This document shows positions 56,288 to 64,000 of a stretch of 64,000 bases of DNA, in pieces. Within the stretch, counting starts at the first letter, position 1; every line of letters begins with the position of its first letter. Location: contig NZ_PIOC01000023.1 in the NCBI RefSeq assembly GCF_003369575.1, positions 64,115 through 128,114 on the forward strand, read 5' to 3'. The stretch is from Oceanobacillus arenosus. GTDB lineage: Bacteria; Bacillota; Bacilli; Bacillales; Amphibacillaceae. The notes beneath the pieces are model-generated. The model was not told where the DNA came from and did not search any database. It worked only from the letters and a program-made list of their open reading frames with translations. A program made the position numbers and the translations under genes.

Positions 56288-56470
56288 ATGTCATTTTCTC
56301 GCGGGCCAAAAGAGCCGGTTCCAGAAGTAGAAACAAATGTGTGGTCATGTACAAGTGATAATTGTCAGGGCTGGATGAGAGAATCGTACAGTTTTGAAGA
56401 AGAACCATTATGTCCACTATGTCAATCAACAATGGAACATGAAATACGTGTACTGCCAGAAATGAAATAG
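56288..56470 (+). CDS. YdjO-like cold-inducible zinc-ribbon protein
   Basis: A 60-residue protein close to the YdjO family of Bacillus. Conserved points: VWSCTSDNCQGWMRESYSFE near 17 and CPLCQSTM near 43, so four Cys (CxxxxC and CPLC) probably bind one zinc. YdjO was described as cold-induced; its action is unknown. The ATG at 56288 follows AAAGGGG; the in-frame ATG at 56234 would add an unrelated 18-residue tail. A terminator follows. Confidence 0.85.
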   Translation: MSFSRGPKEPVPEVETNVWSCTSDNCQGWMRESYSFEEEPLCPLCQSTMEHEIRVLPEMK

Positions 56471-56520
56471 ATTTAGTATCTCCAAATAGGTTAAAGTTAT
56501 ATATTCTTTATTATTTTCTT

Positions 56521-56553
56521 AGTGGTGTCTGAATTCCGGACGCCACATTTTTT
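56521..56553 (+). terminator. Terminator after ydjO-like gene
   Basis: GTGGTGTC pairs with GGACGCCAC (one G-T wobble) around an 8-nt loop and ends in ATTTTTT. Confidence 0.85.
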
Positions 56554-56590
56554 GGTAGGTAAGAAAGCATAACGACTTTCTTAACGAAAG
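56551..56590. repeat. Palindromic hairpin repeat, copy 2
   Basis: GGTAGGTAAGAAAGCATAAC followed by GACTTTCTTAACGAAAG parallels copy 1 at 27681-27722. The inner arms TAAGAAAG and CTTTCTTA pair, while the outer right arm is degraded. Confidence 0.55.
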
Positions 56591-56591
56591 A

Positions 56592-56614
56592 GGGAGGAAA
56601 CCAAGGTTCCTCCC
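56592..56614 (-). terminator. Terminator downstream of pflA
   Basis: GGGAGGAA and TTCCTCCC are perfect arms with a 7-nt loop; on the minus strand it is followed by TCTTTCG. It lies 58 bp beyond the pflA stop. Confidence 0.65.
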
Positions 56615-56671
56615 ATCATTTATCTCATATTTATTGACAGTAAGACCACCACTGATTGAAATTGCCCTTTA

Positions 56672-57424
56672 TTACGCTTCTATTCTTGTTTCTTCCAACG
56701 CTCTACCTAATATCCGAGCCGCATTGGCAACACGATCCTCTGTTGGTGGTTCGACATCTTTAAGTACATAGTCAAGACCTAATGCCTCCCATTTATAGAC
56801 ACCTAACTTATGGTATGGCAGCACATCAATTTTTTCTACATTTGGCATCGTACGAATAAATTCAGATAAACCAATTAAATCTTCATCAATATCGCTTATT
56901 CCCGGTATTAATACGTGACGAATCCATACTGGAACATGTTTCTCAGTTAGGTGATGTGCGAACTGTAAAATCTTTTCGTTTGATAAACCAGTTAGCTTTC
57001 GGTGCTTCTCTGGATCAATTTGTTTAATATCAAGTAACACCAGATCCGTCAATAAGAGGAGCTCGTCAAGCGATGCTAGGAAAGCAGGAGAGGTTGAAAA
57101 ACAACCCCCTGCAGTATCGATTGCGGTATGGATTCCATGCTTCTTTAGCTTTTTAAATAGTTCGATGATAAATTTCATTTGTAGTAGCGGCTCGCCACCA
57201 CTAACCGTAACTCCACCACCAGATGCTTGAAAGAAGGGGAGGTACGTAATAATATCTGCGTAAAGCTCATCAACGGACATTACTTTACCATCGCCCATTT
57301 TCCATGTATCTGGATTATGGCAAAATTGACAACGAAGGGGACAGCCTTGCGTAAAGATGATATAGCGGAGACCTGGCCCGTCGACAGTCCCACATGTTTC
57401 TACAGAGTGAATACGACCTTTCAT
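56672..57424 (-). CDS. pflA: Pyruvate formate-lyase activating enzyme
   Basis: A 250-residue radical SAM enzyme that puts the glycyl radical on PflB. The [4Fe-4S] motif CPLRCQFC gives Cys28, Cys32 and Cys35. [14 protein letters not shown] near 70 is the SAM-binding GGE motif. It starts 52 nt downstream of pflB on the same strand, the usual order. AGGAGG precedes the ATG. Confidence 0.95.
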   Translation of the reverse strand: MKGRIHSVETCGTVDGPGLRYIIFTQGCPLRCQFCHNPDTWKMGDGKVMSVDELYADIITYLPFFQASGGGVTVSGGEPLLQMKFIIELFKKLKKHGIHTAIDTAGGCFSTSPAFLASLDELLLLTDLVLLDIKQIDPEKHRKLTGLSNEKILQFAHHLTEKHVPVWIRHVLIPGISDIDEDLIGLSEFIRTMPNVEKIDVLPYHKLGVYKWEALGLDYVLKDVEPPTEDRVANAARILGRALEETRIEA

Positions 57425-57476
57425 TTAGAAAACCTCCTCTTAATCTTACATCATGATTTGCGAGTGAATCAATCAA

Positions 57477-59720
57477 CTAAATACTGTCGTGGAATGTACG
57501 ATTGATAACATCAATTTGTTGTTCCCTCGTTAATTTGATAAAGTTTACAGCATAACCAGACACTCTGATTGTAAGCTGTGGATATTGTTCTGGATGATCC
57601 ATAGCATCAAGTAAAGTTTCACGGTCAAATACGTTAACATTTAAATGATGACCACCTTTTAATGTATAACCATCTAACATTCCAACTAGATTATTCTTTC
57701 TTACTTCCTCTTCCTTACCTAATGCTCTTGGTACGATCGAGAATGTATTACTAATTCCATCTAATGCATCAGCATATGGCAATTTTGCTACAGAGCTAAG
57801 GGATGCTAATGCACCTTTCTTATCTCGACCATGGGATGGGTTTGCTCCAGGTGCAAATGGTTCGCCGTCTTTTCTGCCATCTGGTGTGTTCCCCGTCTTC
57901 TTTCCGTAAACAACATTGGATGTGATGGTTAATACGGACAATGTAGGTACGGCATTCCGGTAGGTTTTATGCTGCTTGATTTTATTCATAAAGGCTTTCA
58001 CGAGATTGACGGCAATGTCATCGACACGATCATCGTTATTTCCGTATTTTGGATAGTCGCCTTCCACTTCATAATCAATCGCAAGCCCGTCTTCATTGCG
58101 CAATACTTTTACTTTTGCATATTTGATTGCACTTAAGGAATCTGCTGCAACGGATAAACCTGCAATACCAGTTGCCATTGTGCGCAGTATTTTCTTATCA
58201 TGTAACGCCATCTCGATTCGTTCATAGCTGTACTTATCATGCATGTAGTGAATGACATTCAATGTGTTGACATATAATCCAGCAAGCCAATCAAGCATTT
58301 GATCATATTTTTCCATTACTGCATCATAATCAAGGTAATCGGAAGTGATTGCTTCATACTTTGGTGCAACTTGGAAAAATTGTTTTTCATCGATGCCACC
58401 GTTAATTGCGTATAAGAGTGCCTTGGCAAGGTTCGCACGAGCACCAAAAAATTGCATTTGTTTGCCAATTTCCATTGCCGATACACAGCAGGCAATCCCG
58501 TAATCATCGCCAAACGCTTCACGCATTAAATCGTCGTTTTCATACTGAATGGAACTTGTTTTAATTGACATGCTCGCACAGTAACGCTTGAAGCTATCGG
58601 GCAATTTAGAGGACCATAAAACAGTTAAGTTAGGCTCCGGTGCCGGCCCGAGATTATCCAATGTATGCAAGAAGCGATAAGAGTTCTTCGTAACTAGTGC
58701 TCTGCCATCTTTTGCAATTCCGCCAATCGATTCCGTTACCCATGTTGGATCACCACTGAAAAGTTCATTGTAATCGGGTGTTCGGGCAAATTTCACTAAT
58801 CTAAGTTTCATCACAAAATGGTCGACAAGCTCTTGTGCATCTTGTTCTGTCATCACTCCAGCCGCGATATCACGTTCAATGTAAATATCTAAGAATGTTG
58901 ACACTCTACCAAGACTCATTGCTGCACCATTTTGTTCTTTAATTGCAGCTAAATAGCCGAAATAGAGCCATTGGAATGCTTCAACAGCATTTTTTGCAGG
59001 TTTGGAAATATCGAAGCCATAGGACTCACCTAATTGTATCAATTCATGTAATGCACGAATTTGCTCCGAGATTTCTTCGCGTTCACGAATAATATCTTCG
59101 AACATGACGCCATCTGTACCAATAGATGCAAGTTGTTTTGTTTTATCTTCAATTAATCGATCTACCCCATATAACGCGACGCGGCGATAATCGCCGATAA
59201 TTCGACCGCGACCATATGCATCCGGTAATCCAGTAATAATACCTGCCCGGCGAGCATTCCTCATTTCCGGTGTATAGGCATCAAATACGCCTTGGTTATG
59301 TGTCTTACGGAATTCAGTAAATACATGCTCAATTTCTTCGTCCACTTCATAGCCATAGGCTTTCGCTGCATCGATTGCCATACGAATCCCACCAAATGGT
59401 TGTAGTGATCGTTTAAAGGGCTTATCTGTCTGTACACCGACAATTTTTTCCTTTTCCTTATCTAAATAACCTGGTCCATGGGAGGTGATGGTAGATACAA
59501 TCGATGTATCCATATCAAGAACCCCGCCATTTTCTCGTTCTTTACTTGTTAATTCCATCACATACTTCCAAAGGTCAGTTGTTGCATTTGTTGGCCCAAC
59601 TAAAAAGCTTTCATCTCCATTGTATGGTGATACATTTTGCATAATAAAATCCCGAACATCAATATTATCCTGCCATTTACCGAATTTGAATCCCAATTTA
59701 TCCTGAGTAGTTAAAGTCAT
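57477..59720 (-). CDS. pflB: Formate C-acetyltransferase (pyruvate formate-lyase)
   Basis: A 747-residue glycyl-radical enzyme that splits pyruvate with CoA into acetyl-CoA and formate under anaerobic conditions. The active-site cysteine pair is in [14 protein letters not shown] near 410, and the radical Gly722 lies in RVSGYAV near the C-terminus, 25 residues from the end as expected. Both substrates' residues look intact. GGAGGG precedes the ATG. It implies fermentative growth. A possible Rex/Fnr-like site lies about 120 bp upstream. Confidence 0.96.
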   Translation of the reverse strand: MTLTTQDKLGFKFGKWQDNIDVRDFIMQNVSPYNGDESFLVGPTNATTDLWKYVMELTSKERENGGVLDMDTSIVSTITSHGPGYLDKEKEKIVGVQTDKPFKRSLQPFGGIRMAIDAAKAYGYEVDEEIEHVFTEFRKTHNQGVFDAYTPEMRNARRAGIITGLPDAYGRGRIIGDYRRVALYGVDRLIEDKTKQLASIGTDGVMFEDIIREREEISEQIRALHELIQLGESYGFDISKPAKNAVEAFQWLYFGYLAAIKEQNGAAMSLGRVSTFLDIYIERDIAAGVMTEQDAQELVDHFVMKLRLVKFARTPDYNELFSGDPTWVTESIGGIAKDGRALVTKNSYRFLHTLDNLGPAPEPNLTVLWSSKLPDSFKRYCASMSIKTSSIQYENDDLMREAFGDDYGIACCVSAMEIGKQMQFFGARANLAKALLYAINGGIDEKQFFQVAPKYEAITSDYLDYDAVMEKYDQMLDWLAGLYVNTLNVIHYMHDKYSYERIEMALHDKKILRTMATGIAGLSVAADSLSAIKYAKVKVLRNEDGLAIDYEVEGDYPKYGNNDDRVDDIAVNLVKAFMNKIKQHKTYRNAVPTLSVLTITSNVVYGKKTGNTPDGRKDGEPFAPGANPSHGRDKKGALASLSSVAKLPYADALDGISNTFSIVPRALGKEEEVRKNNLVGMLDGYTLKGGHHLNVNVFDRETLLDAMDHPEQYPQLTIRVSGYAVNFIKLTREQQIDVINRTFHDSI

Positions 59721-59835
59721 TTTGTAACCCTCCTAGAGAATTAGTGTAAATCTATTCGAAAAGATTTTGTGAAATATTGAGCATTTGAATCTGTCTTCAT
59801 TATAACACAGGAAATATTGAAACAGAAAAAGAGAA

Positions 59836-59854
59836 TGTGAATTATATGTGACAA
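59836..59854 (-). promoter_or_regulatory. Weak Rex/Fnr-like site upstream of pflB
   Basis: On the minus strand the site reads TTGTCACATATAATTCACA, an imperfect inverted repeat close to the Rex consensus TTGTGA-N-TCACAA, with two mismatches. It contains TATAAT, which may be the pflB -10. Confidence 0.35.
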
Positions 59855-59993
59855 TAGTGAAGGGAGAGATAATTTTGCCGGATGTTCTGATTTATCCATA
59901 CATATACTAATCAAGTACAAGAATTTGAACAATTCACCAATAAAGGTAAACAATCATAAAATACCATTAGCCCAATAAAAAGGATGTGTCACA

Positions 59994-61034
59994 ATGTCCA
60001 AAAAACGATATTATTATGTCACTGGAAATACTGCTGAAGGTTTCAAGAATTACTTGCAAACAAACATGGAGCATTTGACCCAAGTTTTCATTTTAAAGCA
60101 TGATTCAAACACTTTAAAGACAGCAGTAATAAAGAAGTTAATCGATACTTATTCGTCAGATCATGATATAGAAATATTAAAGAGCCCTTTAGGTGGTGAA
60201 TATCTGGACGGGATGATTATCCGTGAAAAATCAATCGGTATTATCATTGATAATATTGTCACATCAACGCTTGCAAATGCAATCGAAATTAATTTACATG
60301 CAGCATTTGTAAATAGTCCCTCTATCGATGATACAAAGGAAAAATTTCATACATTAACGAAGGATGCACATGATCATTTCAGAACAGGTCTTAAAATCCA
60401 TGATGACCTCGAAGCAATTTATATTAAAGAAATGAACTTCAATCTTGGTGATCAATTAACGGAAGAGCTAATTGAAAAGCTGATGCAAAATCAACCCATA
60501 CAGAACAGACAAGCACATACGTATCACCGCTTGTTTGGCACGAATACGGCGGATGGTGTTGTTAATGAGGTGCCACATTTAACGAGCAATATAAAAAATG
60601 TAACCTACATTAAGGGACGCGCTGGCACAGGGAAATCGACCCTTATGAAGAAAATCGCAAATGCCTGCCAGCAAAAAGGATTTGATGTTGAATTATACCA
60701 TTGCAGCTTTGACCCAAATAGTTTGGATATGGTGCTTGTTCGCGAATTGGATTTCTGTATATTTGATAGCACGGATCCACATGAATTCTTCCCGAGCAGA
60801 GAAGGAGAAACGATACTAGACTTATACAAAGAAACTGTGACACCAGGAACAGATGAAAGGTTTGCAACAGAAATTCATGAGGTTAATCAGCATTATAAAT
60901 CATTTATGAAAAAAGGAATCGACAAACTAAAAGAGGCAGGGGAATATCTAGATGTACTTGAAAGCCAATGGTCCTTTACTGAAAAGGATATTGAAGAAGC
61001 AGTAGAAGCAATACTAGAAAAAGCCGGAAAGTAA
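59994..61034 (+). CDS. Two-P-loop ATPase-like protein of PRK06851 type
   Basis: A 346-residue protein with two similar nucleotide-binding halves. The second half has a clean Walker A, GRAGTGKST at 208-216, then a strand ending LDFCIFDSTDPHEF near 250 that resembles a Walker B region. The first half starts YYVTGNTAEGFKNY near 7, where the P-loop Lys-Ser/Thr is lost, so it probably no longer binds ATP. The family is widespread in spore formers and its function is unknown. It is divergent from pflB. Confidence 0.75.
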   Translation: MSKKRYYYVTGNTAEGFKNYLQTNMEHLTQVFILKHDSNTLKTAVIKKLIDTYSSDHDIEILKSPLGGEYLDGMIIREKSIGIIIDNIVTSTLANAIEINLHAAFVNSPSIDDTKEKFHTLTKDAHDHFRTGLKIHDDLEAIYIKEMNFNLGDQLTEELIEKLMQNQPIQNRQAHTYHRLFGTNTADGVVNEVPHLTSNIKNVTYIKGRAGTGKSTLMKKIANACQQKGFDVELYHCSFDPNSLDMVLVRELDFCIFDSTDPHEFFPSREGETILDLYKETVTPGTDERFATEIHEVNQHYKSFMKKGIDKLKEAGEYLDVLESQWSFTEKDIEEAVEAILEKAGK

Positions 61035-61039
61035 TCGAA

Positions 61040-61075
61040 GGGTAGATCTTAATCAAAGGATCTGCCCCTACATAT
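61040..61075 (+). terminator. Terminator after the two-P-loop ATPase gene
   Basis: GGGTAGATC and GATCTGCCC pair over 9 bp with one wobble, followed by CTACATATTTTT. Confidence 0.6.
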
Positions 61076-61194
61076 TTTTAGATTTTCTCCCGAATTAACT
61101 AGCTGTAAGACCCCCATTTCAAGAATTTAAGAAAAATCAAGAATTGTAAGTGGGGTATCAACAGAAAGTCAAAATCGCTATTCTGTTCAATTAA

Positions 61195-61229
61195 CATAAA
61201 GTGGGGGCGGATATTACCCCCACTTTATG
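61195..61229. terminator. 13-bp perfect hairpin in the ATPase/IDEAL gap
   Basis: CATAAAGTGGGGG (61195-61207) and CCCCCACTTTATG (61217-61229) are perfect arms with a 9-nt loop. It could serve both strands, although the T-runs are within the stem. Confidence 0.6.
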
Positions 61230-61327
61230 AAGTTTCACTTTATACTTGTAATTTTTATCATTATCATGTAGAATTAGTTAACTGAAAATTAAAATAGATA
61301 ATTTTCATAAAAAGGGTGGTGGATTGG

Positions 61328-61774
61328 ATGGTAACCGTAAAAATGCTTAAACCATATTACATTAAAGCAGATGAAAATTATGTTCGCATAATGCTTGCGT
61401 ATCAGTATTTTTCTATTGTAATGGATGAATTGGTTTATCAATTTATCCCCGTTGAAGCAAATGAAATTAAGATCAACCGTAAAACGAAAAAGGTAGAAAA
61501 TATTGATGCAAGGTTTGCTTTCCAAAATGAGAAGAAAGTTGTCTATGTCACCATGGCCAAATTATTGACACTCCCTGATTTTCAAAAACAACTTGATTCG
61601 ATTGCCGAATCGTACTACTTTAAGCAAGAAGAAGACGTGGAAAAGGCAAAACAGGAAAATGAAACCGCTTTAATTATTGCGGAATTAGAGAAAGCGAACA
61701 TAATAAGAATGATTGACCGGGCTTTAGATGAGCGAGATGAAGCAGCATTTAATGAATTGGTAAAATTACTATAA
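61328..61774 (+). CDS. IDEAL-domain-like small protein
   Basis: A 148-residue protein. The C-terminal segment IDRALDERDEAAFNEL near 129 matches the short IDEAL domain found in several Bacillus proteins such as YpiB. The N-terminal part (MVTVKMLKPYYIKADENYVR) is not recognised, and residues about 95-125 (EEDVEKAKQENETALIIAEL) are helical and charged. ATG 61328 is preferred; a GTG at 61316 is too close to the AAAGGG site. Function unknown. Confidence 0.65.
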   Translation: MVTVKMLKPYYIKADENYVRIMLAYQYFSIVMDELVYQFIPVEANEIKINRKTKKVENIDARFAFQNEKKVVYVTMAKLLTLPDFQKQLDSIAESYYFKQEEDVEKAKQENETALIIAELEKANIIRMIDRALDERDEAAFNELVKLL

Positions 61775-62025
61775 TATATTGCTTCGTTGTGATTATCCAT
61801 TCTCATCACTGCATAGAATAAGTTATCGACCGTTTTATATAGAAAAGAAGTGTCTTTGTTAAGATTGGATATCATTCTAAATGGAGGGAGCAAAGGGTTG
61901 AATGCTTTCTCTTTTTTATCTTGATATATTGTTCTAGTAAAATTATAAAAATTTCGATATTATATATATAATGAATTTTGCGAAGGGGGATATTAAGGGT
62001 AGAAAGTGCTATATATTAGTTTGTA

Positions 62026-62043
62026 ATGTGAATTAATTCACAA
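62026..62043. promoter_or_regulatory. Rex-like palindrome upstream of ECF operon
   Basis: ATGTGAATTAATTCACAA matches the Rex consensus TTGTGAA-N4-TTCACAA at all but the first defined base and contains a perfect 16-bp palindrome. It lies 37 bp before the S-component start, in the 305-bp gap 61775-62079, which is otherwise AT-rich and without a gene. Control by NADH/NAD ratio is an inference. Confidence 0.55.
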
Positions 62044-62079
62044 GTTTTTAGTTACTATTAAATAGGGGGAATTAGGATT

Positions 62080-62682
62080 ATGAAGAATAAAGGAATTTGG
62101 TCGTTAAATTTTTCAACTATTGTTATTGCATTGATTCCAATTGCAGTAGCTATTAATTATCTTGGCAAGGTTATTATTGAGACATTAAAGCTGCCGCTGT
62201 GGCTTGATTCTATCGGGACAGTAATTTCTAGTATGCTAGCAGGACCATTAATTGGTGCATTTACTGGACTCATAAATAATATTATTTATGGATTTACCCT
62301 AAGCCCCATTTCGTTTGTCTATGCGGTTACAAGTGTTGTTATTGGTTTAGGGGTAGGGATTATGGCGCATAAAGGGTGGATTGCTTCCATTGGTAAGGCA
62401 ATTGTAATTGGTTTAGTTGTTGGATTGCTTGCTGCTATTGTATCGACACCATTAAATATGATGTTTTGGGAAGGTACAACCGGCAACATCTGGGGCGATG
62501 CCTTTTACCTATATTTAGCTAGCATTGGAATGCCACAATGGATTGCCTCATTTGGTGACAGTGTTGTTGTCGATGTTCCGGATAAAGTGATTACCGTACT
62601 TATTGGCTATTTGATTTATCGAAGCTTACCAAAAAACTTAATTCATTTATTTAAAAATAATAATGAAATAGAGAAATTATAA
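62080..62682 (+). CDS. ECF transporter S component, substrate unknown
   Basis: A 200-residue membrane protein with about six helices. LPLWLDSIGTVISSMLAGPL near 37 and GAFTGLINNIIYG near 59 mark an energy-coupling-factor S component, the subunit that binds the vitamin-like substrate. The S-EcfT-EcfA order that follows shows a dedicated group-I ECF importer rather than a shared module. The substrate cannot be told from sequence. GGGGG precedes the ATG. Confidence 0.8.
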   Translation: MKNKGIWSLNFSTIVIALIPIAVAINYLGKVIIETLKLPLWLDSIGTVISSMLAGPLIGAFTGLINNIIYGFTLSPISFVYAVTSVVIGLGVGIMAHKGWIASIGKAIVIGLVVGLLAAIVSTPLNMMFWEGTTGNIWGDAFYLYLASIGMPQWIASFGDSVVVDVPDKVITVLIGYLIYRSLPKNLIHLFKNNNEIEKL

Positions 62683-62691
62683 ATTCAACCG

Positions 62692-62727
62692 AAATTCCGT
62701 GGGATACTTCTTTCTTTCACGGAATTT
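62692..62727 (+). terminator. Intra-operon hairpin after the S component gene
   Basis: AAATTCCGTG and CACGGAATTT are perfect 10-bp arms with a 16-nt loop; no long T-run follows. It may lower expression of the energising genes relative to the S component. Confidence 0.6.
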
Positions 62728-62760
62728 GTCGGCGAATTCGTTTGAAATGAGGGACTCTTT

Positions 62761-63528
62761 TTGGAACCGATTCACTTATATACGCAAAGAAAATCATGGA
62801 TCAGTCAAATTGATCCATTATCGAAGTTGTTATTTGCTTTTGTGTCTATTTTTATGACGTATTTATTTTCATCTATTACGATTACATGTTTCGTTTTATT
62901 AATAAGCATCGTATTGCTAATGGTTGCTCGGGTATTAAAAAAAATTGTGCCATTACTAGCCATTAGTTTCACACTATTGTTATCAATCATTATTGTGCAA
63001 GGCCTAACCCATCCAACCAACGAAACGCCATTGCTAACAATTGGATCGATTGTTTTTTATCAAGAGGGACTTACCTTCGCATTTTTAATTACATTACGTG
63101 TGTTTAATATGCTTGCTGCTTTTGGTGTGCTAATTTTGACAACAAAACCTGACGATTTAATGGAATCCCTAATGAAGCAAGGAATGTCGCCTAAAATCAG
63201 TTACGTATTTCTTTCTGTATTTCAGCTCATCCCACAAATGCGTGCAACTTTAGGGAAAATCACGGATGCACAGCGTTCACGGGGAATGGAAACGGAAGGA
63301 AGCCTTATGATAAGAATAAAGGCATTCTTCCCATTAATTGGTCCTGTTGTGCTAAGTTCATTAAATATGACGAAGGAAAGAGCGATTGCTCTTGAAGTAA
63401 GAGGGTTTAGTTCAAAAGGAAAGAAGACTTTTTTAATTGAGGAAAAATCGTATTTCTACCCGAAATTTATTAAGTGTGTACTTGTAACCCTATTGATTGC
63501 TGCAATTGTTTGGAGGATTGTTGGATGA
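62761..63528 (+). CDS. ECF transporter transmembrane component EcfT
   Basis: A 255-residue CbiQ/EcfT-family membrane protein with about five helices and the cytoplasmic coupling motifs, of which AQRSRGMETEG near 176 is the Ala-Arg-Gly signature and LEVRGFSSKGK near 210 the second. These contact the ATPases. Start is TTG behind GAGGG. Its stop overlaps the ecfA start (ATGA). Confidence 0.88.
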   Translation: MEPIHLYTQRKSWISQIDPLSKLLFAFVSIFMTYLFSSITITCFVLLISIVLLMVARVLKKIVPLLAISFTLLLSIIIVQGLTHPTNETPLLTIGSIVFYQEGLTFAFLITLRVFNMLAAFGVLILTTKPDDLMESLMKQGMSPKISYVFLSVFQLIPQMRATLGKITDAQRSRGMETEGSLMIRIKAFFPLIGPVVLSSLNMTKERAIALEVRGFSSKGKKTFLIEEKSYFYPKFIKCVLVTLLIAAIVWRIVG

Positions 63529-64000
63529 GTAAAATTCGTGTAGAGGGTTTGAAATATCGTTATCCAGATATGGATAAATTGGTACTGGATAATTTAAACT
63601 TTGAAGTGGAAAAGGGAGCGTTTATTGGAATTATCGGTGAGAATACTGCTGGAAAATCAACCCTTTGCTATGCATTAACAGGGCTTGTACCCAATTTCTT
63701 TAAGGGCGCATATGGTGGCACTATCTTAATTGATGATTTAGATGAAATTAGTGATGTGACCAGAAAAGTGGGACTCGTATTCGATCAGCCATTCTCGCAA
63801 ATGACAGGATCGAAAACGACAGTATATGAGGAAATCGCCTTTGGATTAGAGAATTCTGGAGTAGAACGTGAAGAAATGCGGATTCGTATAGATGAAAGTT
63901 TACGATTGATGGACATTGAGCATTTGCAAAATAAAAATCCCTATGATTTATCTGGTGGGCAAATGCAACGAGTCGCAATTGCTAGTGTACTTGCAATGAA
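63525..64000 (+). CDS. ECF transporter ATPase EcfA (5' part)
   Basis: The first 158 codons of an ABC ATPase; it runs off the right edge. Walker A is GENTAGKST near 38-46, with Thr-Ala where most have Gly-Ser/Gly; the Q-loop is FDQP near 86; the ABC signature is LSGGQMQR near 144. It overlaps ecfT by 4 nt, so it energises the same importer. A second ATPase gene or a fused double ATPase may follow. Confidence 0.9.
   Translation, partial: MSKIRVEGLKYRYPDMDKLVLDNLNFEVEKGAFIGIIGENTAGKSTLCYALTGLVPNFFKGAYGGTILIDDLDEISDVTRKVGLVFDQPFSQMTGSKTTVYEEIAFGLENSGVEREEMRIRIDESLRLMDIEHLQNKNPYDLSGGQMQRVAIASVLAM

Overview
The window looks like chromosome of a low-GC, Gram-positive, motile, facultatively anaerobic member of the Bacillaceae. 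I infer something near Oceanobacillus, Virgibacillus or Ornithinibacillus from protein flavour and from the Bacillaceae-type dispersed repeats; I cannot name a species. Shine-Dalgarno sites are strong (AAGGAGG type), several starts are TTG or GTG, and most transcription units end in clear hairpins. I found no rRNA, tRNA, CRISPR array, insertion sequence or prophage.

Layout. 1-5 kb: the 5' end of a cvfB/yitL-like S1-domain gene (minus strand) behind a long structured leader, a divergent AEC-family carrier with a folded leader of its own, a CorA-like protein, an SDR protein lacking the usual catalytic Tyr/Lys, and ytaF. 5-8.9 kb: a 42-bp tandem repeat, topB, a ferredoxin and small genes. 8.9-11.3 kb: ugtP-ltaA, the glycolipid-anchor pair for lipoteichoic acid. 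11.5-26.7 kb: an acyl-ACP thioesterase, then a maltodextrin region with a GH13 neopullulanase, an mdxEFGH-like ABC importer, a LacI regulator, a ThuA/Gfo-Idh/Gfo-Idh/TIM-barrel operon and an alpha-glucosidase. A promoter bracketed by two palindromic operators precedes the importer. 27 kb: a Fur-controlled flavodoxin broken by a +1 frameshift. 27.8-35.7 kb: a MurNAc-salvage locus (sugar kinase, MurR, MurQ, an ABC importer and a serine hydrolase) in which the ABC importer and kinase appear to replace the usual PTS transporter. 36-37 kb: a DUF4097 protein and a coiled-coil protein.

37.6-45.3 kb: a complete four-gene Wadjet (Jet) anti-plasmid system in the order jetD-jetA-jetB-jetC, with overlapping genes. 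45.5-53.1 kb: a small coiled-coil gene, a truncated LytS-type sensor remnant, then motA-motB and a chemotaxis set (MCP, CheX, CheA, CheW). 53.1-56.5 kb: a repeat-filled gap, an MFS transporter, a HAD phosphatase, a decayed LysR regulator with an in-frame stop, and a YdjO-like zinc-ribbon protein. 56.6-61.8 kb: pflB-pflA for anaerobic pyruvate cleavage, a two-P-loop ATPase and an IDEAL-domain-like protein. 62 kb to the end: an ECF transporter (S component, EcfT, start of EcfA) behind a near-perfect Rex-like palindrome.

The most interesting items are the ABC-fed MurNAc operon, the putative keto-sugar operon placed where maltose phosphorylase would be expected, the two folded leaders near the left edge, the frameshift in the iron-regulated flavodoxin, and the Wadjet system. 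Wadjet is a described system; the other readings are inferences to be tested.
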